Shown here piece after piece: positions 1 through 8,373 of a stretch of DNA of 64,000 nucleotides. Positions within the stretch are counted from its first letter, which is position 1. The number at the start of each line of letters is the position of its first letter. The position numbers were made by a program, and so were the translations under genes. The notes under the pieces were generated by a model that was not told the DNA's origin, ran no database searches, and saw only the letters and a program-made list of their open reading frames with translations. This DNA comes from Tannerellaceae bacterium (GTDB lineage Bacteria; Bacteroidota; Bacteroidia; Bacteroidales; Tannerellaceae), in contig JAIRRS010000101.1 of the NCBI GenBank assembly GCA_031255855.1, forward strand, positions 1 to 64,000. Reading direction: 5' to 3'.

Positions 1-70
1 ATGGAAACATTATACATAGATATTTGCAAAAAAAACTAAATACAAAAACATTGGATGAATAATAAGAACG

Positions 71-206
71 GCATATAACAAGCGGTTTGGCACAAGTGGC
101 GGTGTAGGCTCGCAGAAAAAGCAGTGCGAATTTGGAATTTTGTAGTCCGCCCCAATAGTAGTGAATGCCGCCGCTTCGCCAAGCCGCCGGACGTTAGCGG
201 TAATGC
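71..206. mobile_element. attC-like recombination site (left boundary of the ABC cassette)
   Basis: An imperfect palindrome. The left arm around 76-102 (TAACAAGCGGTTTGGC then AGTGGCGG) pairs with a right arm at 168-196 (CCGCCGCTTCGCCAAGCCGCC then CGTTA), with unpaired bases between the boxes and a loop of about 65 nt. It ends in GTTAGCG at 193-199, which fits the attC R' box pattern GTTRRRY apart from its last base. The layout resembles integron attC sites, but no integrase is in the window. The first 60 bases hold only a 12-codon open frame ending at 39, perhaps the tail of an upstream gene. Confidence 0.5.
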
Positions 207-258
207 GCGGACGACACTGCGGTTTGACAGCGGAAATAAAAGAAATTAGAGAACAAAA

Positions 259-1182
259 ATGGAAGAGTATTTTAAGCTACAATATCTAATGACAAAGAGA
301 AAATTGTCGGACGGCTCACGCCCGATAGTTGGTTATTTACTGGCATTGTTTATATCACTCGTATTTGTTGGAGTTTCTATATTGTTGCTTTCCGGTAAAT
401 CAATTTATGCTCCCTATTTTTATGCTCTTGCCTCGTTATTTTTTACTTCAAAATTGAGTGAAATCAAACGGAATGACTTTCTCAAAATTCATTTTGGAAG
501 TAGACAATATCGAAAAGTCAGGATTTTGGAAAATCTGATTGTCGCATTGCCTTTTGTCATTTTTCTCGTTTACAAACAGTATTTTTATCTGACAATTATT
601 CTTGTCGTAATCACGATTTTGGCAGCATTGTTGAGTTTCAAGGCAACTTACAATTTTACAATTCCAACGCCTTTTTTCAAAAAACCGTATGAATTTACGG
701 TCGGTTTTAGAAACAGTTTTTTATGTTTTTTCATTGCCTGCGGACTTGCAATTATTGCCGTACAAGTAGATAATTTCAATCTTGGCGTTTTTTCATTAGG
801 ACTTGTATTTCTCATAACATTAAGCTATTACTTAAAATCTGAAAACGAATATTTTGTTTGGTCGTTTAGTTGTACGCCTGTAAAATTTTTGTTTGAGAAA
901 ATAAAAACAGCGCTTTTGTTCTCTTTTAGTTTGTGTTTGCCTGTACTCATTCCGTTGAGTGTTTTTTATTTTGAACATATTGGTATTTTACTTGCTTGCA
1001 CTTTTTTAGGAATTTTGTATCTGACAACTTTGATTTTGGCAAAATATTCGGCATATCCCGAAGAAATAGGCATAATGCAAGCGATATTTTTTGCAATCGG
1101 CTTGTTTCCACCGATGCTTATTGTCGTAATTCCGCTTTTCGCCACCCAATCGGTAAACAAACTTAAAGCATTTTTGAAATGA
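259..1182 (+). CDS. ABC-type transporter permease-like membrane protein
   Basis: A 307-residue, very hydrophobic protein with about eight predicted membrane spans and short charged loops, and no signal peptide. I do not recognise a specific family. Its stop overlaps the start of the ATPase gene by 4 bases (ATGA at 1179-1182), so the two are translationally coupled and presumably form one exporter. Codons are AT-rich (many TTT, AAA, ATT) compared with genes further right, and the pair sits between attC-like boundaries, which suggests horizontal acquisition. The substrate is unknown. The role as permease is inferred from context. Confidence 0.7.
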   Translation: MEEYFKLQYLMTKRKLSDGSRPIVGYLLALFISLVFVGVSILLLSGKSIYAPYFYALASLFFTSKLSEIKRNDFLKIHFGSRQYRKVRILENLIVALPFVIFLVYKQYFYLTIILVVITILAALLSFKATYNFTIPTPFFKKPYEFTVGFRNSFLCFFIACGLAIIAVQVDNFNLGVFSLGLVFLITLSYYLKSENEYFVWSFSCTPVKFLFEKIKTALLFSFSLCLPVLIPLSVFYFEHIGILLACTFLGILYLTTLILAKYSAYPEEIGIMQAIFFAIGLFPPMLIVVIPLFATQSVNKLKAFLK

Positions 1183-1859
1183 TAAGCATACAAAATTTGT
1201 CCAAAAGTTTTGGTGCAAAACAGGTCTTGAAAAACATAAATCTCCAATTTAACAAAGGACAAGTTTACGGAATTGTGGGCGAAAATGGCGCGGGAAAAAC
1301 GACTTTATTTAGATGTGTCGCGGGTTTGGAAAATTATGAAGGACAAATAATTTCAGACCTCAATCCGTTGAAAAACTATTTGGGATTACTATTGACTGAG
1401 CCGTTTTTCTTTACAAAAATCACAGGAAAAGAGTATATCCGTTTACTTTGCAACGCCCGAAAAAAGAAAGTGTCAAAAATTGACGACAAAAACATTTTTG
1501 ATTTGCCATTAAATCAGTATGCTTCAACTTACTCGACAGGAATGAAAAAGAAATTGGCTTTGTTGGCGATTTTACTACAGGAAAATCAATATTTTATACT
1601 TGACGAACCTTTTAATGGTGTTGATATTCACAGCAATATAATCATTATTGACCTTGTCCGCAAATTGAGGGAGTTGGGTAAAACGGTAATCATTTCTTCG
1701 CACATTTTTTCAACGTTGAGCGACACTTGCGATGAAATCTATTTGCTGAAAGACGGAGAAATAATCAAGAAAGTTTTCCGAGAAGATTTTGAGACGTTGG
1801 AACTTGAAATGAGAAAATTTACAATCGGAAACAAAATTGAAAAATTAGAATTAAAATGA
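1179..1859 (+). CDS. ABC transporter ATP-binding protein
   Basis: A 226-residue nucleotide-binding subunit. Walker A is GENGAGKTT at about residues 34-42, the signature is a divergent YSTGM at about 118-122, Walker B is YFILDE at about 138-143, and the H-loop histidine is in ISSHIF at about 175. Length and single-domain form fit an ATPase that pairs with a separate permease, here the gene overlapping its start. It hydrolyses ATP at the inner face of the membrane to drive export. The family is certain, the substrate unknown. It shares the AT-rich composition of its partner, and the gene ends 28 bases before the second attC-like half-site. Confidence 0.9.
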   Translation: MISIQNLSKSFGAKQVLKNINLQFNKGQVYGIVGENGAGKTTLFRCVAGLENYEGQIISDLNPLKNYLGLLLTEPFFFTKITGKEYIRLLCNARKKKVSKIDDKNIFDLPLNQYASTYSTGMKKKLALLAILLQENQYFILDEPFNGVDIHSNIIIIDLVRKLRELGKTVIISSHIFSTLSDTCDEIYLLKDGEIIKKVFREDFETLELEMRKFTIGNKIEKLELK

Positions 1860-1886
1860 TTGAATACAGCAGAAACACAAACAAAT

Positions 1887-1921
1887 GCACTACCGCTAAC
1901 AAGCGATTTGGCAACCGTGCC
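1887..1921. mobile_element. attC-like half-site (right boundary of the ABC cassette)
   Basis: GCACTACCGCTAAC at 1887-1900 is the reverse complement of GTTAGCGGTAATGC at 193-206 with one mismatch in 14. It is followed by AAGCGATTTGGCA, so TAACAAGCGRTTTGGCA is shared with the left site (76-92) at 16 of 17 positions. The matching right half of an attC site is not visible downstream, so this copy looks truncated. Complementarity between a cassette's first and last bases is a hallmark of integron gene cassettes. Confidence 0.45.
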
Positions 1922-2009
1922 TAATTCTGCGTTTTACGCTGTATTTCCTCAAATAACACACTGCAAATATCGGACTTTTTATTCTGTTTTCCTAAAGTTG
2001 GAAGCATTT

Positions 2010-2526
2010 TTAATCATCTGATTCATCTCGCTTACCTTCAATGCGTTTAATTTCTTTATCGAAATCCGATTCAAACAAACGGTCTTGAATAGGACGATAT
2101 TTTTCAAATTCACTTTCGGCATGTTGTTTGGCAAGAGCAGCGGTAATTTTGCCTGCATTCTGCAATAAATCTCTCCCATTTGCCTGTAGAATTAAATCCA
2201 AATGCTTTGCCCAATCAGACATGGAGAGGGGGATATGCCGTTTTGCATATTCTTCTGCAAACTTCGCGACTGCCTTCTTGTTGAACTACCGAGAAATCCT
2301 CGGTAGTTGAAACTTCATTCAATTCGCCCTCGGCATAGATGTTTTTGAGATGCAAACCTATATTATCAGTTGAGGTATCGAATAGTAATCCTATATTTTT
2401 TTGTGACAGCCAAATAGTGCCGTCCTGCACACGCACTTCCACGCCATCGCCTTTCGACTGATAGGCAAAAGTTAAAAATTCGGCAGTGCTGTTGCGGATT
2501 TGCAATGGCTTCTTTTTTTTAGTCAT
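2010..2526 (-). pseudogene. RhuM-family protein remnant (internal deletion and frameshift)
   Basis: Two open frames together give the ends of a RhuM-type protein. The N-terminal part (2526 downwards, MTKKKKPLQIRNSTAEF, then the typical TIWLSQKNIGLLFDTS and EDFSVVQQEGSREV) runs out of frame near 2285. The C-terminal part (SMSDWAKHLDLI, then HAESEFEKYR and QDRLFESDFDKEIKR) continues in another frame to 2010. The middle of the protein, well over 100 residues in intact homologues, is missing, and the join lies within about 2262-2285. It is a broken gene, possibly yielding a 103-residue truncated product. The family is common in accessory islands and is often seen beside restriction genes. Confidence 0.75.
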
Positions 2527-2579
2527 ATTCTTCTTCTGTTATCTCTATTTTATGTGACCACATTTCTTGCATTTGTACG

Positions 2580-2587
2580 CAAATTTA
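2580..2587 (-). promoter_or_regulatory. -7 promoter box upstream of the RhuM remnant
   Basis: TAAATTTG on the minus strand matches the Bacteroidota -7 consensus TAnnTTTG and lies 54 bases before the start codon at 2526. No clear TTTG -33 box is visible. Confidence 0.35.
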
Positions 2588-2610
2588 TCAAATAAATTCG
2601 TAAAAAAATT

Positions 2611-2690
2611 CATCTGGATGAATGGGGGAAAACATCCAGATGATTTTGGACGATCATCCCAATGAAACCGGGAGAACATCCAGATGATTT
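2611..2690. repeat. 22-bp tetrad array, copy A
   Basis: Four 10-mers of the form CAT-N4-ATG start at 2611 (CATCTGGATG), 2633 (CATCCAGATG), 2655 (CATCCCAATG) and 2677 (CATCCAGATG), an exact 22-base period with 12-base spacers. The first two are perfect reverse complements and could form a stem. It lies just past the stop codon of the DUF2807 gene. Two further copies of the same architecture are at 21656 and 46195. Confidence 0.85.
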
Positions 2691-2703
2691 TTTTTGACCT
2701 TTA

Positions 2704-3540
2704 TTAATCGTTTATTTTCTTGATATCTCCAAAGCCCGAAACACGGGTGTTTACCTTGGCATTTCCTTTGTAATGGACATCACCTGAACCTGATATCGTA
2801 ACGTCGAGCGTTTCCGTGGCGTTTACTCTCGCATCGCCACTCCCCGATACACGACATTCCAAATCACCTACGATGAAGTCGAATGCTTTTATATCTCCGG
2901 CGCCTGAGACTGTAAATTTAGCCTTATCGGCTTTACCTGTTAAGGTTATATCGCCTGCCCCACTCACATTGCTTTCCAATTTTCTGCAAATCAATTTTTC
3001 TGCCAACAAATCGCCTCCCCCGCTGATTCGGATGTTGAACTCGCCTATCTGTGTGGCATCATTGAACAGGACATCGCTTGCTCCGCTTACGTTTATATCC
3101 AAGTTGTCTGACGAGAAAGGAGCAACCGTTACGAAATTAATACAACCAGACACCGATATTTCCCTCAAGCTCTTGGATGTTCCGTTTATTTCAAATCTGC
3201 TCGGATTGATGGTTACTCTTCCTTTTGTCTTGACAGATAATTCGTCTCCCCAGTTATTTACTTCCAGATAAGGATATAAGTTTTCATCAATTGTAATTGA
3301 TAAAGAGGCTGAAGTAGTTGCTTGCTTATAATTGAAAACCGGATTTTTATACGACTTTTGGCTAAAAAAGCGGTTGTTGCATCCTATTCCGGAACCAATT
3401 GTTATTTTATCGAAATCAGAAACAGCGACTTCCTTCGTTACCAAATTACCATTCCCTCTAATATTTTCCGCATGAATAACAGACTGCGTGCTTGTAAACA
3501 TCAACAAACAAGTTGTAAAAAATAAAATTCTCTTTTTCAT
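2704..3540 (-). CDS. Exported GIN-domain (DUF2807) protein
   Basis: A 278-residue protein with a Sec signal peptide (MKKRILFFTTCLLMF, cleavage probably near residue 24). It carries a DUF2807 or GIN domain, recognised by the start GNGNLVTKEVAVSDFDKITIGSG and by repeated S-G-A/S-G-D turns (VSGAGDITL, VSGAGDIKA, VSGSGDARV, ISGSGDVHY) typical of a right-handed beta-solenoid. Homologues are called putative autotransporter-adhesin head domains, but their function is not established. It lies downstream of the GH92 pair on the same strand but is separated by a terminator-like hairpin, so it is probably transcribed independently. Likely periplasmic or surface exposed. Confidence 0.85.
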   Translation of the reverse strand: MKKRILFFTTCLLMFTSTQSVIHAENIRGNGNLVTKEVAVSDFDKITIGSGIGCNNRFFSQKSYKNPVFNYKQATTSASLSITIDENLYPYLEVNNWGDELSVKTKGRVTINPSRFEINGTSKSLREISVSGCINFVTVAPFSSDNLDINVSGASDVLFNDATQIGEFNIRISGGGDLLAEKLICRKLESNVSGAGDITLTGKADKAKFTVSGAGDIKAFDFIVGDLECRVSGSGDARVNATETLDVTISGSGDVHYKGNAKVNTRVSGFGDIKKIND

Positions 3541-3580
3541 ATCAATACAGGTTATTTATTATACTTCTATAATAATAAAC

Positions 3581-3616
3581 GAGGGGTGGAGGTAAAACGT
3601 TGCACCTCCACCCCTC
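3581..3616 (-). terminator. Terminator hairpin after the GH92 genes
   Basis: A perfect 13-bp stem (GAGGGGTGGAGGT at 3581-3593 with its complement at 3604-3616) and a 10-base loop. Read on the minus strand it follows the stop of the GH92 gene at 3630 by 13 bases and is followed by a T-rich stretch (GTTTATTATTATAG). Confidence 0.7.
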
Positions 3617-3629
3617 TAAAAAGAAATAT

Positions 3630-5894
3630 TCAATTCACCGAGGGAGGAGGTGAATCCTTCCCCCAATCTTTATTTGCTTTCGGGCCCATTTCAAGCTCAA
3701 GAATGCCGCCTATGGCAATATCGTCATGGGCAAACCACGGCTGGTTCAGTTCTTTCCCGTTTAATTTGGCTGATTGGATATATTTATTTTCAGCAGAAGC
3801 ATTATTCGCTTTAATCTCGAAATATTTTCCGTCGCCCAAATCCATTTTCATATATGGGAACACAGGGCTACCCACATTATAGGTGGCCGAACCGGGAGTC
3901 ACCGGATAGAAACCTAGCTGGCTGAACACGACAAAAGCAGACATTCCTCCACCATCTTCGTCACCCGGCACACCCATCAAATCGTTGCGGAACCACTGGT
4001 TTAGCAAGGTGCGGATACGTTTCTGGGTTTTCCAGGGCTGACCCGCGTAATTATACAGGTAAGGGATATGCAGGCAAGGTTCGTTTGCCATGGAGAACAT
4101 ACCTACGTTGCCGGTATGGTCGGGCAAAGCATTATAAAACTCCCACCGGGACATGCCATACGGTGTATTAAACATGTCTTCGAGTCCGTCGATAAAAACC
4201 TGGTTACCACCCAACAACGAAATCAAATCACCTACATTATGTTGTACATCCCAACGGTAGATATATCCGTTGTTTTCATCGTAATACTCCCGGGCGCCCG
4301 GTCCCCCGGAAATGCGGTAATCTATATTTTCGATGAAATTCCCGTCTTTATCTTTTGGATGGAAAAATCCCGTTTCCGGATTAAACAAATTCCGGTAATT
4401 ATAGGAACGTTTCAAAAATAGATCCTCATCTTCTTTTTTTCCTAATTCTTTCGCAAGAAGAGAAAGACACCAATGGTCGTACGCAGTACCTAATGTTACA
4501 GCCACAGGCTGACGCTTCTCCCAGGAGTTTACTTCAGGGATCGTTTCCTTTTCGCCTGGTTTAAGCGCTGGGAAATATCCTTTCTCTTTATAAAAGTCGT
4601 CTAACACACCTGCCGGAACGCCCACCCAGGGAATGAGGGATTTTTCTTCAATCCCGGCGCGACACGCGGCATAAGCATCTTCTAAATTAAAGCTTTTTAC
4701 TCCTTTAAGATATGAATCTATTACATTGGCCACACCATGATTCGAATTCATCCGGCGGGAATCTCCTGTCACTTCAGGGAAGGTGGGCATCCAATTCGTA
4801 CCCATTTGCTGAGCCATCAAAATAAAAGAATGGATAATATCACCTTGCGTTTTCTTGTCAATCATGGTACGCAACGGATGAGTTGCACGGTAGGTATCCC
4901 AAATCCAGTCGTCGGTATAGAAAGGCCGTCCGTTGTCATCATGCACTTTCCCGTCGAAACCACTGTAATACCGCCCGTCTTCACTCATATTAACCGGACG
5001 TTCGTAACATCGATAAAACGAGGTGTAGAACACCGTACGGTCGTTTTCGCTTCCGCCATTAATCTGTATCTTACTTAATTTTTTGTTCCATTCGGCGCGT
5101 CCTTCTTTAGCAATCAGGTCTACATCATAATTGCTTATTTCCCTTTCCAGATTCTTTTTGGCTTGTTCAACGTCAATAAAAGAGATGCCATAGCGCAAAC
5201 CTATTTTCTTTGTCCCGCAGGGATATGCAACAACAATTGCCGCGTTCCTGCCGCCGGCTTCGGGGAAATTATAGTTCACCGCTCCGTTCGCCAGCATACC
5301 TGTTTTTTCGGGAGCAACGTCTGTTTCTGCATAGAAATAAACTTTCGTTTTATCATCTATAAACTGCGAACCGTTTATCATATTGCCATTTGCGCGTAGT
5401 TCGCCATACCGGCTGCGAAAGATAAGACAGGGTGGTTGGACGTCTTGTTCGAAAGTAATCGAATAAACCGCGCTTTGATGCGAAGGGGCAAAATCAACCC
5501 CTATATTATATTCATCCAGATATACCTGATATCGATACGGTTTAATCTGCTCCAAATCATAACTGTATTTGATAACAGGTTCTATGCCCGACTCATTTCC
5601 CTGGTATGGGCTTAAGCTGAAGGCTGAATTTCCCCTGTGACTGGTAATCACTAAAGGCAACCCGTTTAAGCGGTCGCCCGTATAATTGCCACGCTCGGGA
5701 TATACACGCAGCATGCTATTGGGCAAATGTACCGTTGGGTACGTAGGTACCAACATATGACTAATATTCCCCATGTTGGTATTCACATAATCAACAGGTT
5801 CTTTCGTGGAGAAAACCACGTTTCCCCCATTTGAGCATGAAAGCAGCAGCAGGCTGAAAAAGAATGCTCCGGCAATGACTATTTTTAATTTCAT
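3630..5894 (-). CDS. GH92 alpha-mannosidase, lipoprotein
   Basis: A 754-residue GH92 exo-acting alpha-mannosidase with a lipoprotein signal (SLLLLSCSNGG, lipidated Cys about residue 20), so probably tethered in the periplasm or outer membrane. Family landmarks are DYVNTNMGN near the N terminus, DDWIWDTYRATHPL, MANEPCLHIPYLYNYAG with the presumed general acid Glu605, and GDEDGGGMSAF at about 644-654 carrying the presumed base aspartates. GH92 enzymes are calcium-dependent and remove terminal alpha-mannose from N-glycans or mannan. It follows a second GH92 gene by 7 bases, so the two are co-transcribed. In the last motif it has Gly-Met where many members have Gln-Met, so its exact linkage specificity is open. 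Confidence 0.95.
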   Translation of the reverse strand: MKLKIVIAGAFFFSLLLLSCSNGGNVVFSTKEPVDYVNTNMGNISHMLVPTYPTVHLPNSMLRVYPERGNYTGDRLNGLPLVITSHRGNSAFSLSPYQGNESGIEPVIKYSYDLEQIKPYRYQVYLDEYNIGVDFAPSHQSAVYSITFEQDVQPPCLIFRSRYGELRANGNMINGSQFIDDKTKVYFYAETDVAPEKTGMLANGAVNYNFPEAGGRNAAIVVAYPCGTKKIGLRYGISFIDVEQAKKNLEREISNYDVDLIAKEGRAEWNKKLSKIQINGGSENDRTVFYTSFYRCYERPVNMSEDGRYYSGFDGKVHDDNGRPFYTDDWIWDTYRATHPLRTMIDKKTQGDIIHSFILMAQQMGTNWMPTFPEVTGDSRRMNSNHGVANVIDSYLKGVKSFNLEDAYAACRAGIEEKSLIPWVGVPAGVLDDFYKEKGYFPALKPGEKETIPEVNSWEKRQPVAVTLGTAYDHWCLSLLAKELGKKEDEDLFLKRSYNYRNLFNPETGFFHPKDKDGNFIENIDYRISGGPGAREYYDENNGYIYRWDVQHNVGDLISLLGGNQVFIDGLEDMFNTPYGMSRWEFYNALPDHTGNVGMFSMANEPCLHIPYLYNYAGQPWKTQKRIRTLLNQWFRNDLMGVPGDEDGGGMSAFVVFSQLGFYPVTPGSATYNVGSPVFPYMKMDLGDGKYFEIKANNASAENKYIQSAKLNGKELNQPWFAHDDIAIGGILELEMGPKANKDWGKDSPPPSVN

Positions 5895-5901
5895 AATCGC
5901 G

Positions 5902-8208
5902 TTATTTTATCTTTTCGTTAACAGAAAATGAATATGGGAAATCTTCTTTGTTGACCCCTCTGTTTTTGTTCGGTTGGTCGCTCATTTTAATTTTTATAGT
6001 CCCACCTTTATGCAAATCACCATGTTTCAGATAATTTTTGGTAGTTGTTTCACCATTCAGGGACATAGATTCGATATACAGGTTTTTCGGGCTGTTTTCG
6101 GGGGCGTCTATTACCAGTTTGTTGCCATTTTCAAAGTTTAATGTAGCTTTCTTAAACAAAGGAGCTCCCATAACATATTCGTCTGTTCCGGGACAAACCG
6201 GATAGAATCCCAATGCCGAAAATACATACCAGGCCGATGTTTGCCCGTTATCTTCGTCTCCACAATAACCATCAGGGCCGGGAGTATACATGCTGTTCAT
6301 AACTTCCCGAAGCCGGTATTGTGCTTTCCAAGGTTCTCCGGCATAGTTATACAAATAAATCATGTGTTGTATCGGCTGGTTTCCATGCGCATAGTTGCCC
6401 ATATTCATAACTGTCATCTCGCGTATTTCATGGATAGGGAACCCATAATAACTATCGTCGAACAATGGCGGAACAGCAAATACGGAATCCATCATCCGGA
6501 CAAAACCGGCTTTACCTCCCATCAAATTGATGAGCCCCTGCGGGTCGTGAAAAACAGACCATGAATAATGCCAACTGTTTCCTTCCGTGAAAGCATCCCC
6601 CCATTTCAAAGGAGAGAAAGGAGACCGGAATGTACCGTCTTCGTTTTTGCCACGCATCAACATACTTTCTTTATCGAATAAATTCTTATAATTCATTGCT
6701 CGTTGGGCAAACAAGTCTATTTCCTTTTTCGGGCGTTTCAACTCCTTGGCAATGGTATAGATACACCAATCGTTATAGGCATATTCAAGCGTGCGGGCGG
6801 CATTCTCGTTAATCTTCACATCGTAAGGCACATAACCTAATTTATTATAGTATTCATGGCCTAAACGACCGGTTGAACGTACTTTCGGGTGAACATTTTC
6901 CGTTCCGTGGATTAATCCTTTATAAAGGGTTTCCAAATCATCTACTTTAACCCCTTTCATATAAGCGTCTACCAACACGGAAGCCGAGTTGTTGCCTATC
7001 ATACAATCACGATGCCCGGGACTTGCCCATTCCGGATAGAAACCGCTTTCCTTATAGGTATTGATCAAACCTTCTTGCATTTTTTTATTCATTGACGGAT
7101 ACATCAAATTCAGGAAAGGAAATAAGCAACGGAATGTATCCCAAAAACCGGTATCGGTAAACATATAACCCGGAAGTACCTTCCCGTTATACGGGCTGTA
7201 ATGCACAATATTACCATTAGCATCTATTTCATAAAATTTACGTGGAAATAAAACAGAGCGGTACAAGCATGAGTAAAAAGTACGGTATTGGTCTAAGTTT
7301 CCTCCTTCTACGTCTATTTTGCCTAATACGTCATTCCAGATATCTTTACCTTTCGCCACCAAGGTGTCAAAACCGTCATCCCCGAGTTCTTTCAAGTTTA
7401 TTTCTGCTTGTTCAAAGCTAATAAAAGAAGATGCGACCTTTGCATGGACAATTTCTCCTTTTTTCGTTTTAAAACCAATAACTGCACCTGTATGGCCTGC
7501 CGCCTTTTCTTTAATGCTTTCATTCATTATACTGTCGGCAAATAACACATTGTATGTAAAAGGTTTTTCGAACTCGACAATAAAATAATTTTTAAAGTTT
7601 TCAGGAACACCGCCGCTGTTACGGGTCGTATAGCCGATAATCCTGTTTTTCTCAGGAAGTATTTTAATATAAGAACCTCTGTCAAAAGCATCGACTACCA
7701 CATACGAATCGTCACTTTCCGGAAAAGTAAAACGAAACATGGCAGCCCGTTCTGTCGGCGTAATTTCAGTAACTACATCATGTTCGGCCAGATATACCTT
7801 ATAATAATAAGGTTTGGCTATTTCACCTTTGTGTGAAAACCAACTGGCGCGCTGATCTTCGTCAAACACAGGTTTCCCTACCACCGGCATGAGCGAGAAT
7901 TGCCCGTAATCATTGATCCAGGGACTTGGTTGGTGGGTTTGTTTAAATCCGCGTATTTTGGTGGCAGTATACATATACGCCCATCCATTACCCATTTTTC
8001 CGGTTTGAGGAGTCCAGAAGTTCATTCCCCAGGGGAGAGCAATGGCCGGATAAGTATTTCCGGTAGATAACTCGAAAGTAGATTCTGTCCCCATCAATGG
8101 ATTTACATACTCTACAGGTTCAAAATTATCTTCAATAGCCAAAATGGGTTGTCCTACAAAGAAAAGACTGGCTAGTAGGAATATAGCCATAAAATGACTT
8201 TTTTTCAT
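5902..8208 (-). CDS. GH92 family protein with Gln at the general-acid position
   Basis: A 768-residue GH92 protein with a cleavable Sec signal peptide (LLASLFFVGQPILA). Landmarks are EYVNPLMGTEST, FTDTGFWDTFRCLFPF, HGNQPIQHMIYLYNYAG and GDEDNGQTSAWYVFSALG. Aligning the third motif with its neighbour (MANEPCLHIPYLYNYAG) puts Gln611 (codon CAG at 6378-6376) where the catalytic acid Glu lies. The base motif is intact. From the family literature, GH92 members that hydrolyse mannose-1-phosphate diester caps carry this Glu-to-Gln change, because phosphate is a good leaving group. A phosphomannan or phosphorylated-glycan activity is therefore plausible but untested. It has its own promoter region after the susD terminator. 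Confidence 0.93.
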   Translation of the reverse strand: MKKSHFMAIFLLASLFFVGQPILAIEDNFEPVEYVNPLMGTESTFELSTGNTYPAIALPWGMNFWTPQTGKMGNGWAYMYTATKIRGFKQTHQPSPWINDYGQFSLMPVVGKPVFDEDQRASWFSHKGEIAKPYYYKVYLAEHDVVTEITPTERAAMFRFTFPESDDSYVVVDAFDRGSYIKILPEKNRIIGYTTRNSGGVPENFKNYFIVEFEKPFTYNVLFADSIMNESIKEKAAGHTGAVIGFKTKKGEIVHAKVASSFISFEQAEINLKELGDDGFDTLVAKGKDIWNDVLGKIDVEGGNLDQYRTFYSCLYRSVLFPRKFYEIDANGNIVHYSPYNGKVLPGYMFTDTGFWDTFRCLFPFLNLMYPSMNKKMQEGLINTYKESGFYPEWASPGHRDCMIGNNSASVLVDAYMKGVKVDDLETLYKGLIHGTENVHPKVRSTGRLGHEYYNKLGYVPYDVKINENAARTLEYAYNDWCIYTIAKELKRPKKEIDLFAQRAMNYKNLFDKESMLMRGKNEDGTFRSPFSPLKWGDAFTEGNSWHYSWSVFHDPQGLINLMGGKAGFVRMMDSVFAVPPLFDDSYYGFPIHEIREMTVMNMGNYAHGNQPIQHMIYLYNYAGEPWKAQYRLREVMNSMYTPGPDGYCGDEDNGQTSAWYVFSALGFYPVCPGTDEYVMGAPLFKKATLNFENGNKLVIDAPENSPKNLYIESMSLNGETTTKNYLKHGDLHKGGTIKIKMSDQPNKNRGVNKEDFPYSFSVNEKIK

Positions 8209-8307
8209 GATTTAAATTTATAATTAGATTTATATTTCACACATACAAAGTAATAGAAAGCAAAATCTCCAGAAAAGTAAGGAATGTATATAATTCACAA
8301 ATTTCAA

Positions 8308-8346
8308 TAAAAAAAACGCCCGGAAGCACAAAACTTCCAGGCGTTT
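8308..8346 (-). terminator. Rho-independent terminator after susD
   Basis: The hairpin AACGCCCGGAAG with CTTCCAGGCGTT (12 pairs, one mismatch, loop CACAAAA) at 8315-8345 is followed on the minus strand by a run of eight T (8309-8316). It lies 27 bases after the susD stop and separates susCD from the GH92 genes. Confidence 0.8.
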
Positions 8347-8373
8347 CTCATATAAAAAAGGCTCTCTTATTTA

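Noticed and set aside
1..39. A short gene at the window start
   Set aside because: The open frame of 12 codons could be the tail of a truncated upstream gene, but it has no identifiable sequence.
2611..2690. CRISPR interpretation of the 22-bp arrays
   Set aside because: The conserved part is only 10 bases, spacers are 12 bases, each array has just four units, and no cas genes are present.
2816..3271. A 151-codon plus-strand frame opposite the DUF2807 gene
   Set aside because: It is antisense to a gene with signal peptide and clear domain repeats. Its protein is low-complexity Ser/Pro-rich with no recognisable motif.
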